Assembly: GCF_000422825.1 (NCBI RefSeq)
Contig: NZ_KE383928.1
Location: forward strand, 632,930 to 696,929
Direction: 5' to 3'
Length of the DNA: 64,000 nt
Origin: Nocardioides insulae DSM 17944
GTDB lineage: Bacteria; Actinomycetota; Actinomycetes; Propionibacteriales; Nocardioidaceae
The translations under genes were made by a program, and so were the position numbers. Positions 44,039 to 52,364 of this stretch are shown here, in pieces. A model generated the notes under the pieces. That model was not told the DNA's origin, did no database searches, and was given only the letters and a program-made list of their open reading frames with translations. Within the stretch, counting starts at the first letter, position 1, and each line of letters opens with the position of its first letter.

Positions 44039-44746
44039 ATGGCCGACGCGCATCTCGGGGGCCCCCGCCCCAAGCATGTGCGCGTGCGTGAGGCTCTCCG
44101 GGAGTTGCTCGATGAGGCCTCGCCGGGCACACCGCTCCCCTCCGAGCGCGACCTGGTGGAGCGGTTCGGCGTGGCTCGGATGACCGTGCGTCAGGCGCTG
44201 GACGCGCTGGTCTCCGAAGGGCTCGTCGAGCGGATCCCGGGGCGAGGGAGCTTCGCCGCCTCCCGCGGCCCCCTCAACCGGGTGGTCGGCCTGACCGAGG
44301 AACTCGGCCGGATCGGGCAGATGGTCGAGACCCGCACGGTGCTGGCCCGCCGCGAGCAGGCCGGCCCCGGGGTGGCCCGAGCGCTGGAACTGTCCCACGG
44401 CGAGGCGGTCGTGCACTGGCGACGGCTCCGACTCACCGACGGTGAGCCGCTCTGCCTCGAGGACGTGTTCTTGCCCGCCCGGCTGGTCGAGACGCTCACC
44501 CGAGCGCTGCCGGCCAGCCTGTACGCCTGGCTCGGGGCGCGCCAACTGCGACCCACCCGGGTGGAGGACCACTGGACCGCGGACCACGCCGGCGCACTGG
44601 AGGCTGTCCACCTCGGGACCCGCGAGACGATGCCGGTGTTGCGCAAGCGCCGTCGCGGCCTGTGTGACGGCCAGGTCATCGAGGTGTCGCAGTCGGTCTT
44701 CCGCGGTGATCGCTACGCCCTACGCCTCAGCCTCGAGGACCGCTGA
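44039..44746 (+). CDS. GntR family regulator with UTRA domain
   Basis: A 235-residue HutC/FarR-subfamily GntR regulator. The winged helix-turn-helix occupies about 13-75 (LPSERDLVERFGVARMTVRQALDALVSEGLVERIPGRGSFAA), and the UTRA ligand-binding fold about 83-232 (RVVGLTEELGRIGQMVETRTV; WRRLRLTDGEPLCLEDVFLP; VSQSVFRGDRYALRLSL). UTRA proteins sense sugars, amino acids or their phosphates. TAGTCT at 44027-44032 lies 7 bases before the ATG, so the transcript may be leaderless. It could regulate the TRAP or MFS genes nearby, but that is guesswork. Confidence 0.9.
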   Translation: MADAHLGGPRPKHVRVREALRELLDEASPGTPLPSERDLVERFGVARMTVRQALDALVSEGLVERIPGRGSFAASRGPLNRVVGLTEELGRIGQMVETRTVLARREQAGPGVARALELSHGEAVVHWRRLRLTDGEPLCLEDVFLPARLVETLTRALPASLYAWLGARQLRPTRVEDHWTADHAGALEAVHLGTRETMPVLRKRRRGLCDGQVIEVSQSVFRGDRYALRLSLEDR

Positions 44747-44758
44747 CTCCCCGAGACC

Positions 44759-45121
44759 TCACAGGCAGCCGAGCGGGGCGACGACGTCCCCCGACTCCTC
44801 GCAGATCCACACCGGATCGGGGCCGCCGAGGTCGGGGCTGATGAACAGCGAGTGCTGGGGCGCGGGCTCGGGACACGATCGGCACAGCGGCCAACGACCG
44901 GTGGTCTCGAACAGGGCGTCCTGCACGTCCTGGGCGATCAGCCCGGCGACGTACGTGACACCCTCCGGCCATTGGTCGACCCACCAGCCGCGCTCGCTCA
45001 CCGCCTCCTCCAATGCCGAGACGGAGGGAGCGGTGGCGAGCCCGCGGGCGTCGAGATCAGCCAGGACGCGGGCACGGGCCTCGAGGAGGAGGACGGTATC
45101 CACCCCTCCATGGTCACCCAT
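44759..45121 (-). CDS. Hypothetical protein with C-terminal cysteine motifs
   Basis: A 120-residue protein I do not recognise. The N-terminal part is helical (LLLEARARVLADLDARGL), then WWVDQWPEGVTYVAGLIAQDVQDALF, then a cysteine-containing tail, WPLCRSCPEP (CxxC) and ICEESGDVVAPLGCL, so a zinc-ribbon-like knuckle is possible. The ATG at 45121 is tentative because the ribosome site is weak; an internal GTG at 45103 is the alternative. It is divergent from the DUF4031 gene by 39 bases and meets the GntR gene tail to tail. Confidence 0.68.
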   Translation of the reverse strand: MGDHGGVDTVLLLEARARVLADLDARGLATAPSVSALEEAVSERGWWVDQWPEGVTYVAGLIAQDVQDALFETTGRWPLCRSCPEPAPQHSLFISPDLGGPDPVWICEESGDVVAPLGCL

Positions 45122-45160
45122 CGGGCAAGGGGGAGTGGTGAGCCGGCCGGACGTGTGAGG

Positions 45161-45436
45161 ATGGTGCGCGTGCTGCTGATCGACCCGCCGCTGGTGCCCT
45201 GGCGAGGGCGCCTGTGGTCGCACCTGGCCAGTGACACGTCCTACCAGGAGTTGCACGACTTCGCGCGCGAGGTCGGCCTGCCCGAGCGCGGCTTCGACCG
45301 CGACCACTACGACGTCCCCTCCGAGTGGTACGACGCCGTGGTGGCCGCGGGCGCGACGCCGACCTCCAGCCGAGACCTGGTCGCCAGGCTCATCGCCGCC
45401 GACCTGCGCCGGCGGAAGAGGCCCGCCTCGCGCTGA
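45161..45436 (+). CDS. DUF4031 domain protein
   Basis: A 91-residue protein of the DUF4031 family: VLLIDPPLVPWRGRLWSHLASDTSYQELHDFAREVGLPERGF with HYDVPSEWYDAVVAAGATP (residues about 49-67). No enzymatic role is known to me; conserved Asp, His and Tyr positions suggest a small nucleotide- or metal-binding fold. The ATG at 45161 is preceded by GTGAGG, and in-frame GTGs at 45155 and 45164 are alternatives. It ends just before the palindromic repeat at 45433. Confidence 0.78.
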   Translation: MVRVLLIDPPLVPWRGRLWSHLASDTSYQELHDFAREVGLPERGFDRDHYDVPSEWYDAVVAAGATPTSSRDLVARLIAADLRRRKRPASR

Positions 45437-45550
45437 ACTGGATGTGCGCGAGCGTGTCGCCGCGCCGGTGCGTGCCGCCGCCGGTGCGTGCCGCCGCCGG
45501 TGCGTGCCCAGGACGGGGACGCACCGGCGGTGGCGCTGCACTACCGCGCG
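45433..45550. repeat. Palindromic repeat, expanded copy at 45.4 kb
   Basis: The same dispersed element as at 36.2 kb. Its left end CTGAACTGGATGTGCGCGAGCG and right end GCACCGGCGGTGGCGCTGC...CCGCGCG are recognisable. The inner arm is expanded into three tandem copies of a 16-bp unit CGCCGCCGGTGCGTGC. As at 36.2 kb it begins at the stop codon of the preceding gene. Confidence 0.75.
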
Positions 45551-45573
45551 GGCCCTAGGTGGGGCAGCCAGGG

Positions 45574-46866
45574 TCACTCAGGGCGGTGTTCGAGGTAGAT
45601 CTCCTCGAACATGCGCTCCGAGAACGGCTGGAGGTCGACGGGGTCGGCGTGCTGGGCGTCGGCGAAGGCGAAGTAGTCGTCGGTGTTCTCGTAGCCCTCC
45701 TCCTCCGCGATGGCGATCCACTTGTCGTAGTTCTCGTCGAAGGCGTCCACCGCGGCCTGGCCGTCGAGGTTCTCCGAGTCGATGGTCTGCTGCCGCAGCT
45801 TGTCGATGGCACCGTTGAGCAGTTCCATCGCGTCCTCGTCCAGGCGCACGACGTCGCCGCCGTTCTCCTCGACCTTGGTCAGCGCGTCGGCGGTCCAGGA
45901 GACCGCTGCCTCCAGCGAGTTCGCGTTCGCGGTCGAGAACGCGTCGTAGATGACCTGCTGCGCCGCCAGCGGAAGGTTGGTGTAGCCGGGGCCGGCGACC
46001 AGGGCGGTGGGGTTGCGGACCCAGGCCGCCTCGGTCGGGAACGTGACGTACGGCGCGACCTCGAGGAAGCCGTATTCGGCGCCGATGCGCAGGCCGCCGA
46101 AGGTGCAGTCGATGGTGTTGCGCTGGAGCGCCTCGTACGCCTCGACGAACTGCATCGAGACACCGGTGGCGCCGAGCGCTTCGGCGATGGTGAGGTCGGC
46201 GGCCGAACCGACCCGGATCTGCTTGCCCTTGAGGTCGGCGGGGCTGGTCACCGGCTCGGTGCACATCAGCGCGTTGGAGAACTCGAACCAGGCGGGTCGC
46301 AGCGCGGTCACGCCCATCGCCTCGTAGTTGTCCATCACTTCGGGGGTGTCCCAGGCCGTCTCCAGCATCGCGGCGGTGTGCGCGATCTCGGTGACGTAGG
46401 GGCTGGCCGGCTTGGACGGGGTGAGGTTGATCAGGTCGTTGATCGCGGCGTACTTGCTCGGCGTGTAGATCGGGATCTCGATGCCCAGATCGAGCCGGCC
46501 GTCGGCGACGGCCTCGGTCACGGTGTCGAACGGGGCGATCGCCTGGGCCCACACCGGCTCGAGGGTGATCTTCCCGCCGGAGAGCTCGCTCACCTGCTTG
46601 ATGAACTCGCTCTCCGCCTCACCGGTGTGACCCGCCGCGGACTGAGCACCGGGCTGGTACTTCAGCGTCACCGGCTCCATGTCGGCCAGCGCCTCCTGGT
46701 ACTCCTCGGGCGTCGCGCCGTACTCGACCCCCTCACCTCCTCCCGAGGAGCTGCTGTCGCTGCCACCGGCCGATCCGGCGCAGGCGGACAGAGCCGTCGC
46801 GGTGGCGAGGGCCATGGCGCCGAGCGTGGTTCGCACGACGCGGCGTCGGATGGTTGCTGTTCTCAA
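45574..46866 (-). CDS. dctP: TRAP transporter solute-binding lipoprotein (DctP family), second copy
   Basis: A 430-residue periplasm-facing lipoprotein. Signal peptide with lipobox LSACAG (Cys29) and a Ser/Gly-rich tether (SDSSSSGGGEG). The binding domain has the DctP-family pattern GGKITLEPVWAQAIAPFDTVTEAVADGRLDLGIEIP (in several blocks) and DLKGKQIRVGSAADLTIAEALGATGVSMQFVEAYEALQRNTID. It is a close paralogue of the preceding gene, with the same length and a common layout. It is the last gene of the TRAP operon, with the palindromic repeat 24 bases after its stop. Confidence 0.92.
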   Translation of the reverse strand: MRTATIRRRVVRTTLGAMALATATALSACAGSAGGSDSSSSGGGEGVEYGATPEEYQEALADMEPVTLKYQPGAQSAAGHTGEAESEFIKQVSELSGGKITLEPVWAQAIAPFDTVTEAVADGRLDLGIEIPIYTPSKYAAINDLINLTPSKPASPYVTEIAHTAAMLETAWDTPEVMDNYEAMGVTALRPAWFEFSNALMCTEPVTSPADLKGKQIRVGSAADLTIAEALGATGVSMQFVEAYEALQRNTIDCTFGGLRIGAEYGFLEVAPYVTFPTEAAWVRNPTALVAGPGYTNLPLAAQQVIYDAFSTANANSLEAAVSWTADALTKVEENGGDVVRLDEDAMELLNGAIDKLRQQTIDSENLDGQAAVDAFDENYDKWIAIAEEEGYENTDDYFAFADAQHADPVDLQPFSERMFEEIYLEHRPE

Positions 46867-46896
46867 TGTGCTCTCCGTGATGAGGGTTGTCTTCTA

Positions 46897-46964
46897 GGGG
46901 TGCGCCGCGGTCGCGGCACACCCCTCTGACGGGTCCCAGCCCCCGCCGAGTGGACTGGGACCCG
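46897..46964 (-). promoter_or_regulatory. Two hairpins between the dctP paralogues
   Basis: A bulged stem at about 46897-46926 (AGGGGTG...CACCCCT with GCCGCG/CGCGGC inside) and a perfect 10-bp stem CGGGTCCCAG (46930-46939) with CTGGGACCCG (46955-46964). They lie in the 134-base gap and may stabilise or attenuate the transcript to set the ratio of the two binding proteins. Confidence 0.5.
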
Positions 46965-47000
46965 GACCGCGCGGCTCCCCGAGAGGTGAGGCGACGCGGC

Positions 47001-48293
47001 TCAGCTGGGGCGGTGCTCCATCGCTGCGCCGTTCTCGTAGACCGCCTCGGCGTAGGCCGTGTAGTCGGTCTCGGGGTCGTACCACTGGTCGAAGTCCTTG
47101 GTCTCGCCCTTGTCCGTGTAGCCCAGGCCCTCGAACTCGGTGGTCCACTGCTCGGCGGAGTCGGCGATGACCTGCTGGATGTCCTCGGGGATCTCACCGT
47201 TGGCGACCGCCTCGGAGGTGAGCTCCTCGGAGTAGGAGCGGATCTCATCCTGGATGTCGTCGGCGAACGGCGCGACCTGGCCGCCGGCCTCCTTGGCCTG
47301 GCTCACCGCGTCGGCGTTGCCGCCGATGATCGCCTGCATGCCACCGGAGGACGCCAACGCCATGCTGTCGAAGATGATCTGCTGGTAGGCGAGCGGCAGT
47401 TCCTGGTACGTCGAGCCCGCCAGGTAGGCGCCCGGGGACCGGGAGAAGCTCGAGTCGGTGGTGTAGCCGAGCTCGGGCGCGACCTCGAAGACGCCTGCCT
47501 CCGCCGAAGGCACGAGCTGGCCCAGGGTGCAGTCGACGGTGCCGCGCTGGAGTGCCTCGAAGGTCTCGCCGTACTCCATCGAGACCGGGGTGCCGCCGAG
47601 GTTCTCCACCTGGGCGGCCTGAGCGGTCGAGGCGATCCGCACCTGCAGACCGTCCCAGTCCTGAGCCGTCTCCACGGGGTCCGAGCAGACGGTGTAGTAG
47701 CCGCCCGAGGCCGCCAGCGGGTTGAGCGGGACCAGCCCCTTCGCCTCGTACTGCTCGAGGACGTTCTCGTTGTCCCAGGCGATCTCGCTACCCACCGCGT
47801 TGGCCACCATCTCGCCCACGAACGGCGAGGAGGAGAGACCGGCCAGCGAGGTGCCCAGGTCGTTGATCGCCGGGAACTCGGTGGGCTCGTAGACCGGCAG
47901 CGTGTAGGCGACGTCGATGCGGCCGTCGGCGAGTGCGTCGTTCACCTCGGTCCAGCCGGCGATCGCCTGGCCCCAGACGATGTCGACCTTGATCTTCCCG
48001 CCAGAGCGCTCCTCCACGATGTCCTTGAACACGGTGCCGGCCGGAGCCATCACCGAGTTCTGCGAGGCGGCCGAGGGCTGGAACGTGAGCGTCACCGGGT
48101 CGAGGTCCTCGAGGACCGCGTCGACGTCCTCCTGCGGGGCGTCGTACTCGAAGCCCTCGCCGGAGCCGGACGAACCGGCCTCGTCACTGCCGCCTCCGGC
48201 GCTGCCGGCGCACGCGCTGAGCGTGAGACTCACTCCGGCGGCCGCGGCCACCAGGGCCAGGGCCCGGGACCTCCTGGGACGTGGTGCTGACAT
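47001..48293 (-). CDS. dctP: TRAP transporter solute-binding lipoprotein (DctP family), first copy
   Basis: A 430-residue lipoprotein with signal peptide and lipobox LSACAGSAGG (Cys near 27), then a DctP fold: GGKIKVDIVWGQAIAGWTEVNDALADGRIDVAYTLPVYEP and DGLQVRIASTAQAAQVENLGGTPVSMEYGETFEALQRGTVD (blocks). The ATG at 48293 has GGGGAGAAC upstream; the longer frame adds 20 residues with no signal logic. It is the homologue of the protein encoded next, so one transporter may accept two solutes. Gene order is Q-M-P1-P2. Confidence 0.92.
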   Translation of the reverse strand: MSAPRPRRSRALALVAAAAGVSLTLSACAGSAGGGSDEAGSSGSGEGFEYDAPQEDVDAVLEDLDPVTLTFQPSAASQNSVMAPAGTVFKDIVEERSGGKIKVDIVWGQAIAGWTEVNDALADGRIDVAYTLPVYEPTEFPAINDLGTSLAGLSSSPFVGEMVANAVGSEIAWDNENVLEQYEAKGLVPLNPLAASGGYYTVCSDPVETAQDWDGLQVRIASTAQAAQVENLGGTPVSMEYGETFEALQRGTVDCTLGQLVPSAEAGVFEVAPELGYTTDSSFSRSPGAYLAGSTYQELPLAYQQIIFDSMALASSGGMQAIIGGNADAVSQAKEAGGQVAPFADDIQDEIRSYSEELTSEAVANGEIPEDIQQVIADSAEQWTTEFEGLGYTDKGETKDFDQWYDPETDYTAYAEAVYENGAAMEHRPS

Positions 48294-48389
48294 CGTGTTC
48301 TCCCCTTCGAAGAGTTCTGTCGGACGGATCAGGAACTGCGCAGGTGGAACCAAACGGGTGTTGCTCCGGCGTTTCCCGAGGTCGCCGTC

Positions 48390-48408
48390 GGCCGGGCGGC
48401 GCCCGGCC
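48390..48408 (-). terminator. Intercistronic hairpin between dctM and dctP
   Basis: GGCCGGGC (48390-48397), GGC loop, GCCCGGCC (48401-48408): a perfect 8-bp stem in the dctM-dctP gap. Could be a partial terminator or an mRNA-stabilising structure. Confidence 0.45.
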
Positions 48409-48430
48409 GCGCGGAGGGCTCAGCAGACTC

Positions 48431-49951
48431 CTACGGGGTGGCGGAGCTGCTGCTGTTCTCCAACAGGTCGGGGAGCCATTGGGTCATTTCGGGGACGGCG
48501 ATCATGACGATCAGGAAGAGGACCACGATGGGGAGGAACCAGGCCAGGGAGGTGAAGACGTCCTTGAGGGTGATGGTCTGGCCGAGGTTGACCTCGGGGC
48601 TCTTGGTGATGTTGTGGACCAGGTAGGTGAGGATGCCCACGGGTGGGGTGATCATGCCGAGTTCGCCGAGGAGGACGACGAAGACGCCGAACCAGAGTGG
48701 GTCGACTCCCATGGTGGTCAGGGTGGGCAGCAGGATCGGGATGGTCAGCAGCATCATCGAGAGGGTGTCGAAGAACATGCCCATCACGACGTAGAGGGCG
48801 ACGAGGACGAGTAGGAATCCGACCCGGTTGAGGCCGAAGCTGGTGATCCAGTCGGTCATCATCGGGGCCAGGCCGGTGATCGCGAGGAGCCGGGTGAGCA
48901 TCTCGGCGCCGATCATGATGAAGAAGATCGCGGAGGTGGCCGAGACGGTGGCGAAGGCGGCGCTGGCGACCTTCTGCAGCGGGTTGTCGTTGCGGGTGTA
49001 CCACAGGCACAGGATCAGGGCGGTGAGTGCGGCGGCGGCGCCGGCCTCGGTGGGGGTGAAGGTGCCGGAGAACATGCCGCCGAACAGGACGGCCATGATC
49101 ACCGGGAAGCCCCAGATCTCGCCGAGGGACTGGAAGCGCTGGGCCCAGGTGACCTTGTCCTGGACGCCTTCGCCCTTCTTGCCGCGGCCGACCAGGTGGG
49201 GGAACAGGACGCCGAGGGCGAAGATGAAGACGCCGAAGAAGACCGCGATCAAGATGCCGGGGACGGCGCCGGCGACCAGCTGGGGGCCGACCGGGACCGA
49301 GGCGATGCCGGCGTAGATGACCAGCAGGATGCTGGGCGGGATCAGGTTGCCGGGCAGGCCGGAGACGATGATGGTGCCGACCGCGACGCGCCTGTCGTAT
49401 CCGGCCCGGAGCATCTCGGGGATGCCGGCGCGGCCCAGGGCGTAGGTCATGCCGATGGTGGAGCCGGAGACCGAGGCCAGGCCGGCTCCGGCGGCGGTGG
49501 TGCCGATGCCGATCCCGCCGGGCAGCCAGGAGAACCAGCGGTCGGTGGCGCGGTAGATCCGGGTGGTCATGCCCGATTGGGAGAGCAGCATGCCCATGAA
49601 GATGAACATCGGGAGCACGCTCATGGACCACTTGGAGACCGAGTGGTAGGGCGCGGTGGAGAGGATGTTCTCGGTGGCCGGGATGCCGGAGAGGGCGTAG
49701 ATGCCGACCAGGGAGGGGATCGCCAGGGAGACCGCGATCGGGACGCCGAGGAACATCAGGACCAGCATCATGCCGATGCACCACAGGCCGGCGACGGCGG
49801 GGGTGGGGCTGGTGAACAGGCCGATCAGGCAGATGGCGAAGAGGCCGAAGCCGATCGCGAGGGCGAGCCAGCTGGGTCGGCCGCGGCGTCGGGTGGCGGT
49901 GGGGAACAGCGGCGGGGCCGGGGTGGTGGGGTCTGTCTGGGTCTCACTCAT
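48431..49951 (-). CDS. dctM: TRAP transporter large membrane subunit (DctM)
   Basis: A 506-residue, 12-segment permease subunit of a tripartite TRAP transporter. Family blocks include LMFLGVPIAVSLAIPSLVG, GATTAAGAGLASVSGSTIG-like region and AGYDRRVAVGTIIVSGLPGNLIPPSILLVIYAGIASVPVG. The Na+-dependent import of an organic acid or similar small molecule is expected. The ATG at 49951 has AGGAGAA upstream and follows dctQ by 51 bases. The substrate cannot be told; dicarboxylates, sialic acid, ectoine or aromatic acids are known for the family. Confidence 0.93.
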   Translation of the reverse strand: MSETQTDPTTPAPPLFPTATRRRGRPSWLALAIGFGLFAICLIGLFTSPTPAVAGLWCIGMMLVLMFLGVPIAVSLAIPSLVGIYALSGIPATENILSTAPYHSVSKWSMSVLPMFIFMGMLLSQSGMTTRIYRATDRWFSWLPGGIGIGTTAAGAGLASVSGSTIGMTYALGRAGIPEMLRAGYDRRVAVGTIIVSGLPGNLIPPSILLVIYAGIASVPVGPQLVAGAVPGILIAVFFGVFIFALGVLFPHLVGRGKKGEGVQDKVTWAQRFQSLGEIWGFPVIMAVLFGGMFSGTFTPTEAGAAAALTALILCLWYTRNDNPLQKVASAAFATVSATSAIFFIMIGAEMLTRLLAITGLAPMMTDWITSFGLNRVGFLLVLVALYVVMGMFFDTLSMMLLTIPILLPTLTTMGVDPLWFGVFVVLLGELGMITPPVGILTYLVHNITKSPEVNLGQTITLKDVFTSLAWFLPIVVLFLIVMIAVPEMTQWLPDLLENSSSSATP

Positions 49952-50002
49952 CGGGGGTTCTCCTGTCGTGCCTGGCCGTGGATGTCTTCGGGTGGGGTCG
50001 GG

Positions 50003-50518
50003 CTAGACAGGTGCATCGATGTGCTCGCCCACTTCGTCGGCCTCGACATCGCCGGTGCGGGCGATCGTGAGGATGTCCAGGACGTAGAGGATGCCCAGCA
50101 GGATGAAGACCACCGGGACGAGGAAGTAGACCGGCCAGGTGATGATGTCGGTCACGCCGGCAGTGGATCGCATCTCCATGTTGTCCATCGCCTCGGCGAA
50201 GCCGAACCAGGCGAAGCCCAGGGACAGGAGTGCACCGAAGACGCAGGCGAAGATCTTGAACACCGCAGCGGTGGTGGTGTTGAGCCGCTCGAGCACCAGG
50301 GTGACCGAGATGTGCTCGCGCTGTAGCTGTGCCGCCGGGATGCCCAGCAGGGCGACCACGGGCAGGTACCAGTACGCGACGAGCTCGTTGGTGCCGTAGA
50401 TCGGTGCGTTGAAGAAGGCGCGCATCAGCGCGTGCGCAACGATGTGCAGCATCATGAGGATCACGGCGATCGCCGTGAAGATCGACAGTGTCTTGTCGAG
50501 ACCGTGAAGGAATCGCAA
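50003..50518 (-). CDS. dctQ: TRAP transporter small membrane subunit (DctQ)
   Basis: A 171-residue four-helix membrane protein, first gene of the operon. Signature patterns are ALMRAFFNAPIYGTNELVAYWYLPVVALLGIPAAQLQREHISVTLVLERLN (in several blocks). It starts with TTG at 50518 (the codon reads CAA on the plus strand), with AGGTG 9 bases upstream; no in-frame ATG lies near. The rare TTG start may lower its translation relative to dctM. The 5' region (50519-50921) is long and regulated, see the separate entries. Confidence 0.9.
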   Translation of the reverse strand: MRFLHGLDKTLSIFTAIAVILMMLHIVAHALMRAFFNAPIYGTNELVAYWYLPVVALLGIPAAQLQREHISVTLVLERLNTTTAAVFKIFACVFGALLSLGFAWFGFAEAMDNMEMRSTAGVTDIITWPVYFLVPVVFILLGILYVLDILTIARTGDVEADEVGEHIDAPV

Positions 50519-50740
50519 CGGGGGTCACCTCTGTGTCGGGGCGGGCCAGGTCACGCAGCCGACCGGGGCGGCGGACTGGTTGACGCTGCGGAGCAGTGCC
50601 GGGGATCCGCCTCCCGGTCGGGCTGGCACGGGTGCCGGCTGCACGGGATCGACCGAGGTGATCAGGCGTGGCGGTGGCAACCGCTGCACCCGACCCGGAG
50701 GTCAGGGCGGACCCCTATCGTGTCGGTGGGTGACGGGGAC
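50519..50740 (-). other. Untranslated leader of the TRAP operon
   Basis: Part of the 403-base gap 50519-50921. I see no ORF with support here and no clear terminator or known riboswitch. Conserved regulatory sites begin at 50742. Confidence 0.5.
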
Positions 50741-50741
50741 C

Positions 50742-50790
50742 ACAAAGACGTTCGGGTGAATGGGGTGATAGCGAGAGCCTATGCATCCCG
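50742..50790 (-). promoter_or_regulatory. Conserved regulatory block of the TRAP operon
   Basis: Begins ACAAAGACGT (50742-50751) and contains the palindrome ATAG-N7-CTAT (50768-50782) with CCCG at its end. The same 49-bp block with identical spacing occurs before the MFS gene at 52365-52413 (37 of 49 positions equal). It lies 224-272 bases upstream of the dctQ start. Read with that twin it implies a common regulator. Confidence 0.75.
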
Positions 50791-50797
50791 GTGATGT

Positions 50798-50813
50798 TGT
50801 GATAACGGTCACA
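50798..50813 (-). promoter_or_regulatory. CRP/FNR-like palindrome upstream of the TRAP operon
   Basis: TGTGATAACGGTCACA is TGTGA-N6-TCACA, the perfect CRP-family (GlxR/Crp) consensus. It lies 15 bases beyond the conserved block. Confidence 0.6.
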
Positions 50814-50840
50814 CGACGCCGACCTCTGCGGACGCAGAAC

Positions 50841-50878
50841 GCCCGCCCGACCGGTCGGGATCGACCGGTCGGGCGGGC
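50841..50878 (-). terminator. Strong terminator after the MFS gene
   Basis: A perfect 17-bp stem, GCCCGCCCGACCGGTCG (50841-50857), GGAT loop, complement to 50878. It lies 43 bases after the MFS stop (minus strand) and separates it from the TRAP regulatory region. Confidence 0.85.
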
Positions 50879-50921
50879 GGCGTAGGCGCGAGAGGCGTGG
50901 CGAGGCCCCAGGCGGGAGCGC

Positions 50922-52280
50922 TCAGACCTCCGTACGGGAGGGCTGTGCCAGATGCGGGCGCAGCTTGAGCTTGTCGCGCTCGGGGTTGACCCCGAACAGC
51001 GCGATCAGGCTGCCGACCAGGGCCATGAGGCCGAAGGTCTGGAACGCCGCGGTGTAGCCGGCCACGGGAGTCGCAGCAGCGTCGACGATCAGCCCGGTCA
51101 GCCAGGGGCCGTAGATGCCGCCCAGGACCATGATGCCCATGAAGACACCGAGCACGGCGGAGAGTTGGCGCGGCGGGACGATCTCGGACAGACCCGCATT
51201 GAAGAGCGGGAAGATCGAGGCACCGAAGGCATAGCCGATCGAGATGAAGGCGACTGCGAAGTACTTGCCGTCGACGTAGGGCAGCAGGGTCAGTGCGGCG
51301 CCGGTGAAGAGCAGTCCGATGGCGGGGACGACGCCGCGCAGGACACGGGAGGTGGCGCCGCGCGCGATCAGCCGGTCGCTGAGCGAGGTCAGGATGAACA
51401 GGATGACCAGGGAGGCGATGCTCGGGAAGCCGAACATGGCACCGGCCTCGACCCGGCTGAAGCCCAGGCCCAGCTCGAAGTACGACGGCAGCCAGGTGAG
51501 CACCGCGGTGACGATGGCGTACATCGTCATGCACGCGAACGCGCCGCCGATGAAGGTGCGGGTGGTCATGATCTTCAGGAGCGGAACGGTGGGCTCCGCG
51601 GCAGCCGCGGCGGAGGCGATATCCGCGCCGGCTGCTGAACGGCGCCCGGTCTCGGCCCCGTAGGGCCCCACCTTCCAGGTCGGCAGCCACGCCAGCAGCC
51701 AGGCCAGGCCGATCGCCGCGCAGGCGAAGAACGCGGCCCGCCATCCCCAGGTGGCGATGATGACGGCGATGACGGGAGCCACGGCGATCTTGGCGATCGA
51801 GGCGCACGCGGCCATGCACGCCGAGGGGAGGCCGCGCTTCTCGTTCGGGTGCCAGCTGTACAGGGCGGTGTGGATGATCGGGCTGGAGGGACCCTCGAGG
51901 AGGCCGAGGAACATCCGGCTGAGCAGCAGGATCGCGAAGCCGCCCGCGAAGGCCAGCGGCAGCATCGCGAAGGACCAGCCGATCGCCATGATCGCCAGGC
52001 ACCACTTGAGGGTGAAGTACCGGCCCATCACGCCGGCCAGGAAGCTGCCCGCGGTCATCGCCACGAAGAACATCGAGCCGATGAACCCGATCGTGCCCTG
52101 GCTGAGCCCGAACTCCTCGGAGAGCGGCTGGGCGACCAGACCGTAGATGGCCTTGTCGGCCCAGTTGATGATGTAGAGCAGCATCAGCAGCCCGGTGAAG
52201 CCCCAGGCCTTCAGCCTGTGGTCCTCGGGGGGCCTGGTGTCGTCGAGCCGCGCGGGCTCGGCGGGATGGGTCAGGGTCAC
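50922..52280 (-). CDS. MFS transporter (anion:cation symporter type)
   Basis: A 452-residue, 12-helix major facilitator. The ACS-family pattern NWADKAIYGLVAQPLSEEFGLSQGTIGFIGSMFF follows a short soluble N terminus, with RMFLGLLEGPSSPIIHTALYSWHPNEKRG in the helix 4-5 loop (about residues 120-150) and a long central loop. Such carriers import carboxylates such as glucarate, phthalate or aromatic acids. GTG at 52280 was chosen because AAGGA lies 7 bases upstream; an earlier reading adds 15 residues. The gene shares its upstream block with the TRAP operon, suggesting related substrates. A strong terminator follows. Confidence 0.85.
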   Translation of the reverse strand: MTLTHPAEPARLDDTRPPEDHRLKAWGFTGLLMLLYIINWADKAIYGLVAQPLSEEFGLSQGTIGFIGSMFFVAMTAGSFLAGVMGRYFTLKWCLAIMAIGWSFAMLPLAFAGGFAILLLSRMFLGLLEGPSSPIIHTALYSWHPNEKRGLPSACMAACASIAKIAVAPVIAVIIATWGWRAAFFACAAIGLAWLLAWLPTWKVGPYGAETGRRSAAGADIASAAAAAEPTVPLLKIMTTRTFIGGAFACMTMYAIVTAVLTWLPSYFELGLGFSRVEAGAMFGFPSIASLVILFILTSLSDRLIARGATSRVLRGVVPAIGLLFTGAALTLLPYVDGKYFAVAFISIGYAFGASIFPLFNAGLSEIVPPRQLSAVLGVFMGIMVLGGIYGPWLTGLIVDAAATPVAGYTAAFQTFGLMALVGSLIALFGVNPERDKLKLRPHLAQPSRTEV

Positions 52281-52343
52281 GGCGTGTCCTTCACGTCGAG
52301 GGGAGAGTGCCCAGGGGAATGTCACTGGGCGTGACCCCCATCA

Positions 52344-52359
52344 TGTGCGCGCGGTCACA
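52344..52359 (-). promoter_or_regulatory. CRP/FNR-like palindrome before the MFS gene
   Basis: TGTGCGCGCGGTCACA fits TGTGA-N6-TCACA with one mismatch. It sits 64-79 bases upstream of the MFS start and next to the conserved block. Confidence 0.5.
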
Positions 52360-52364
52360 CGGCG

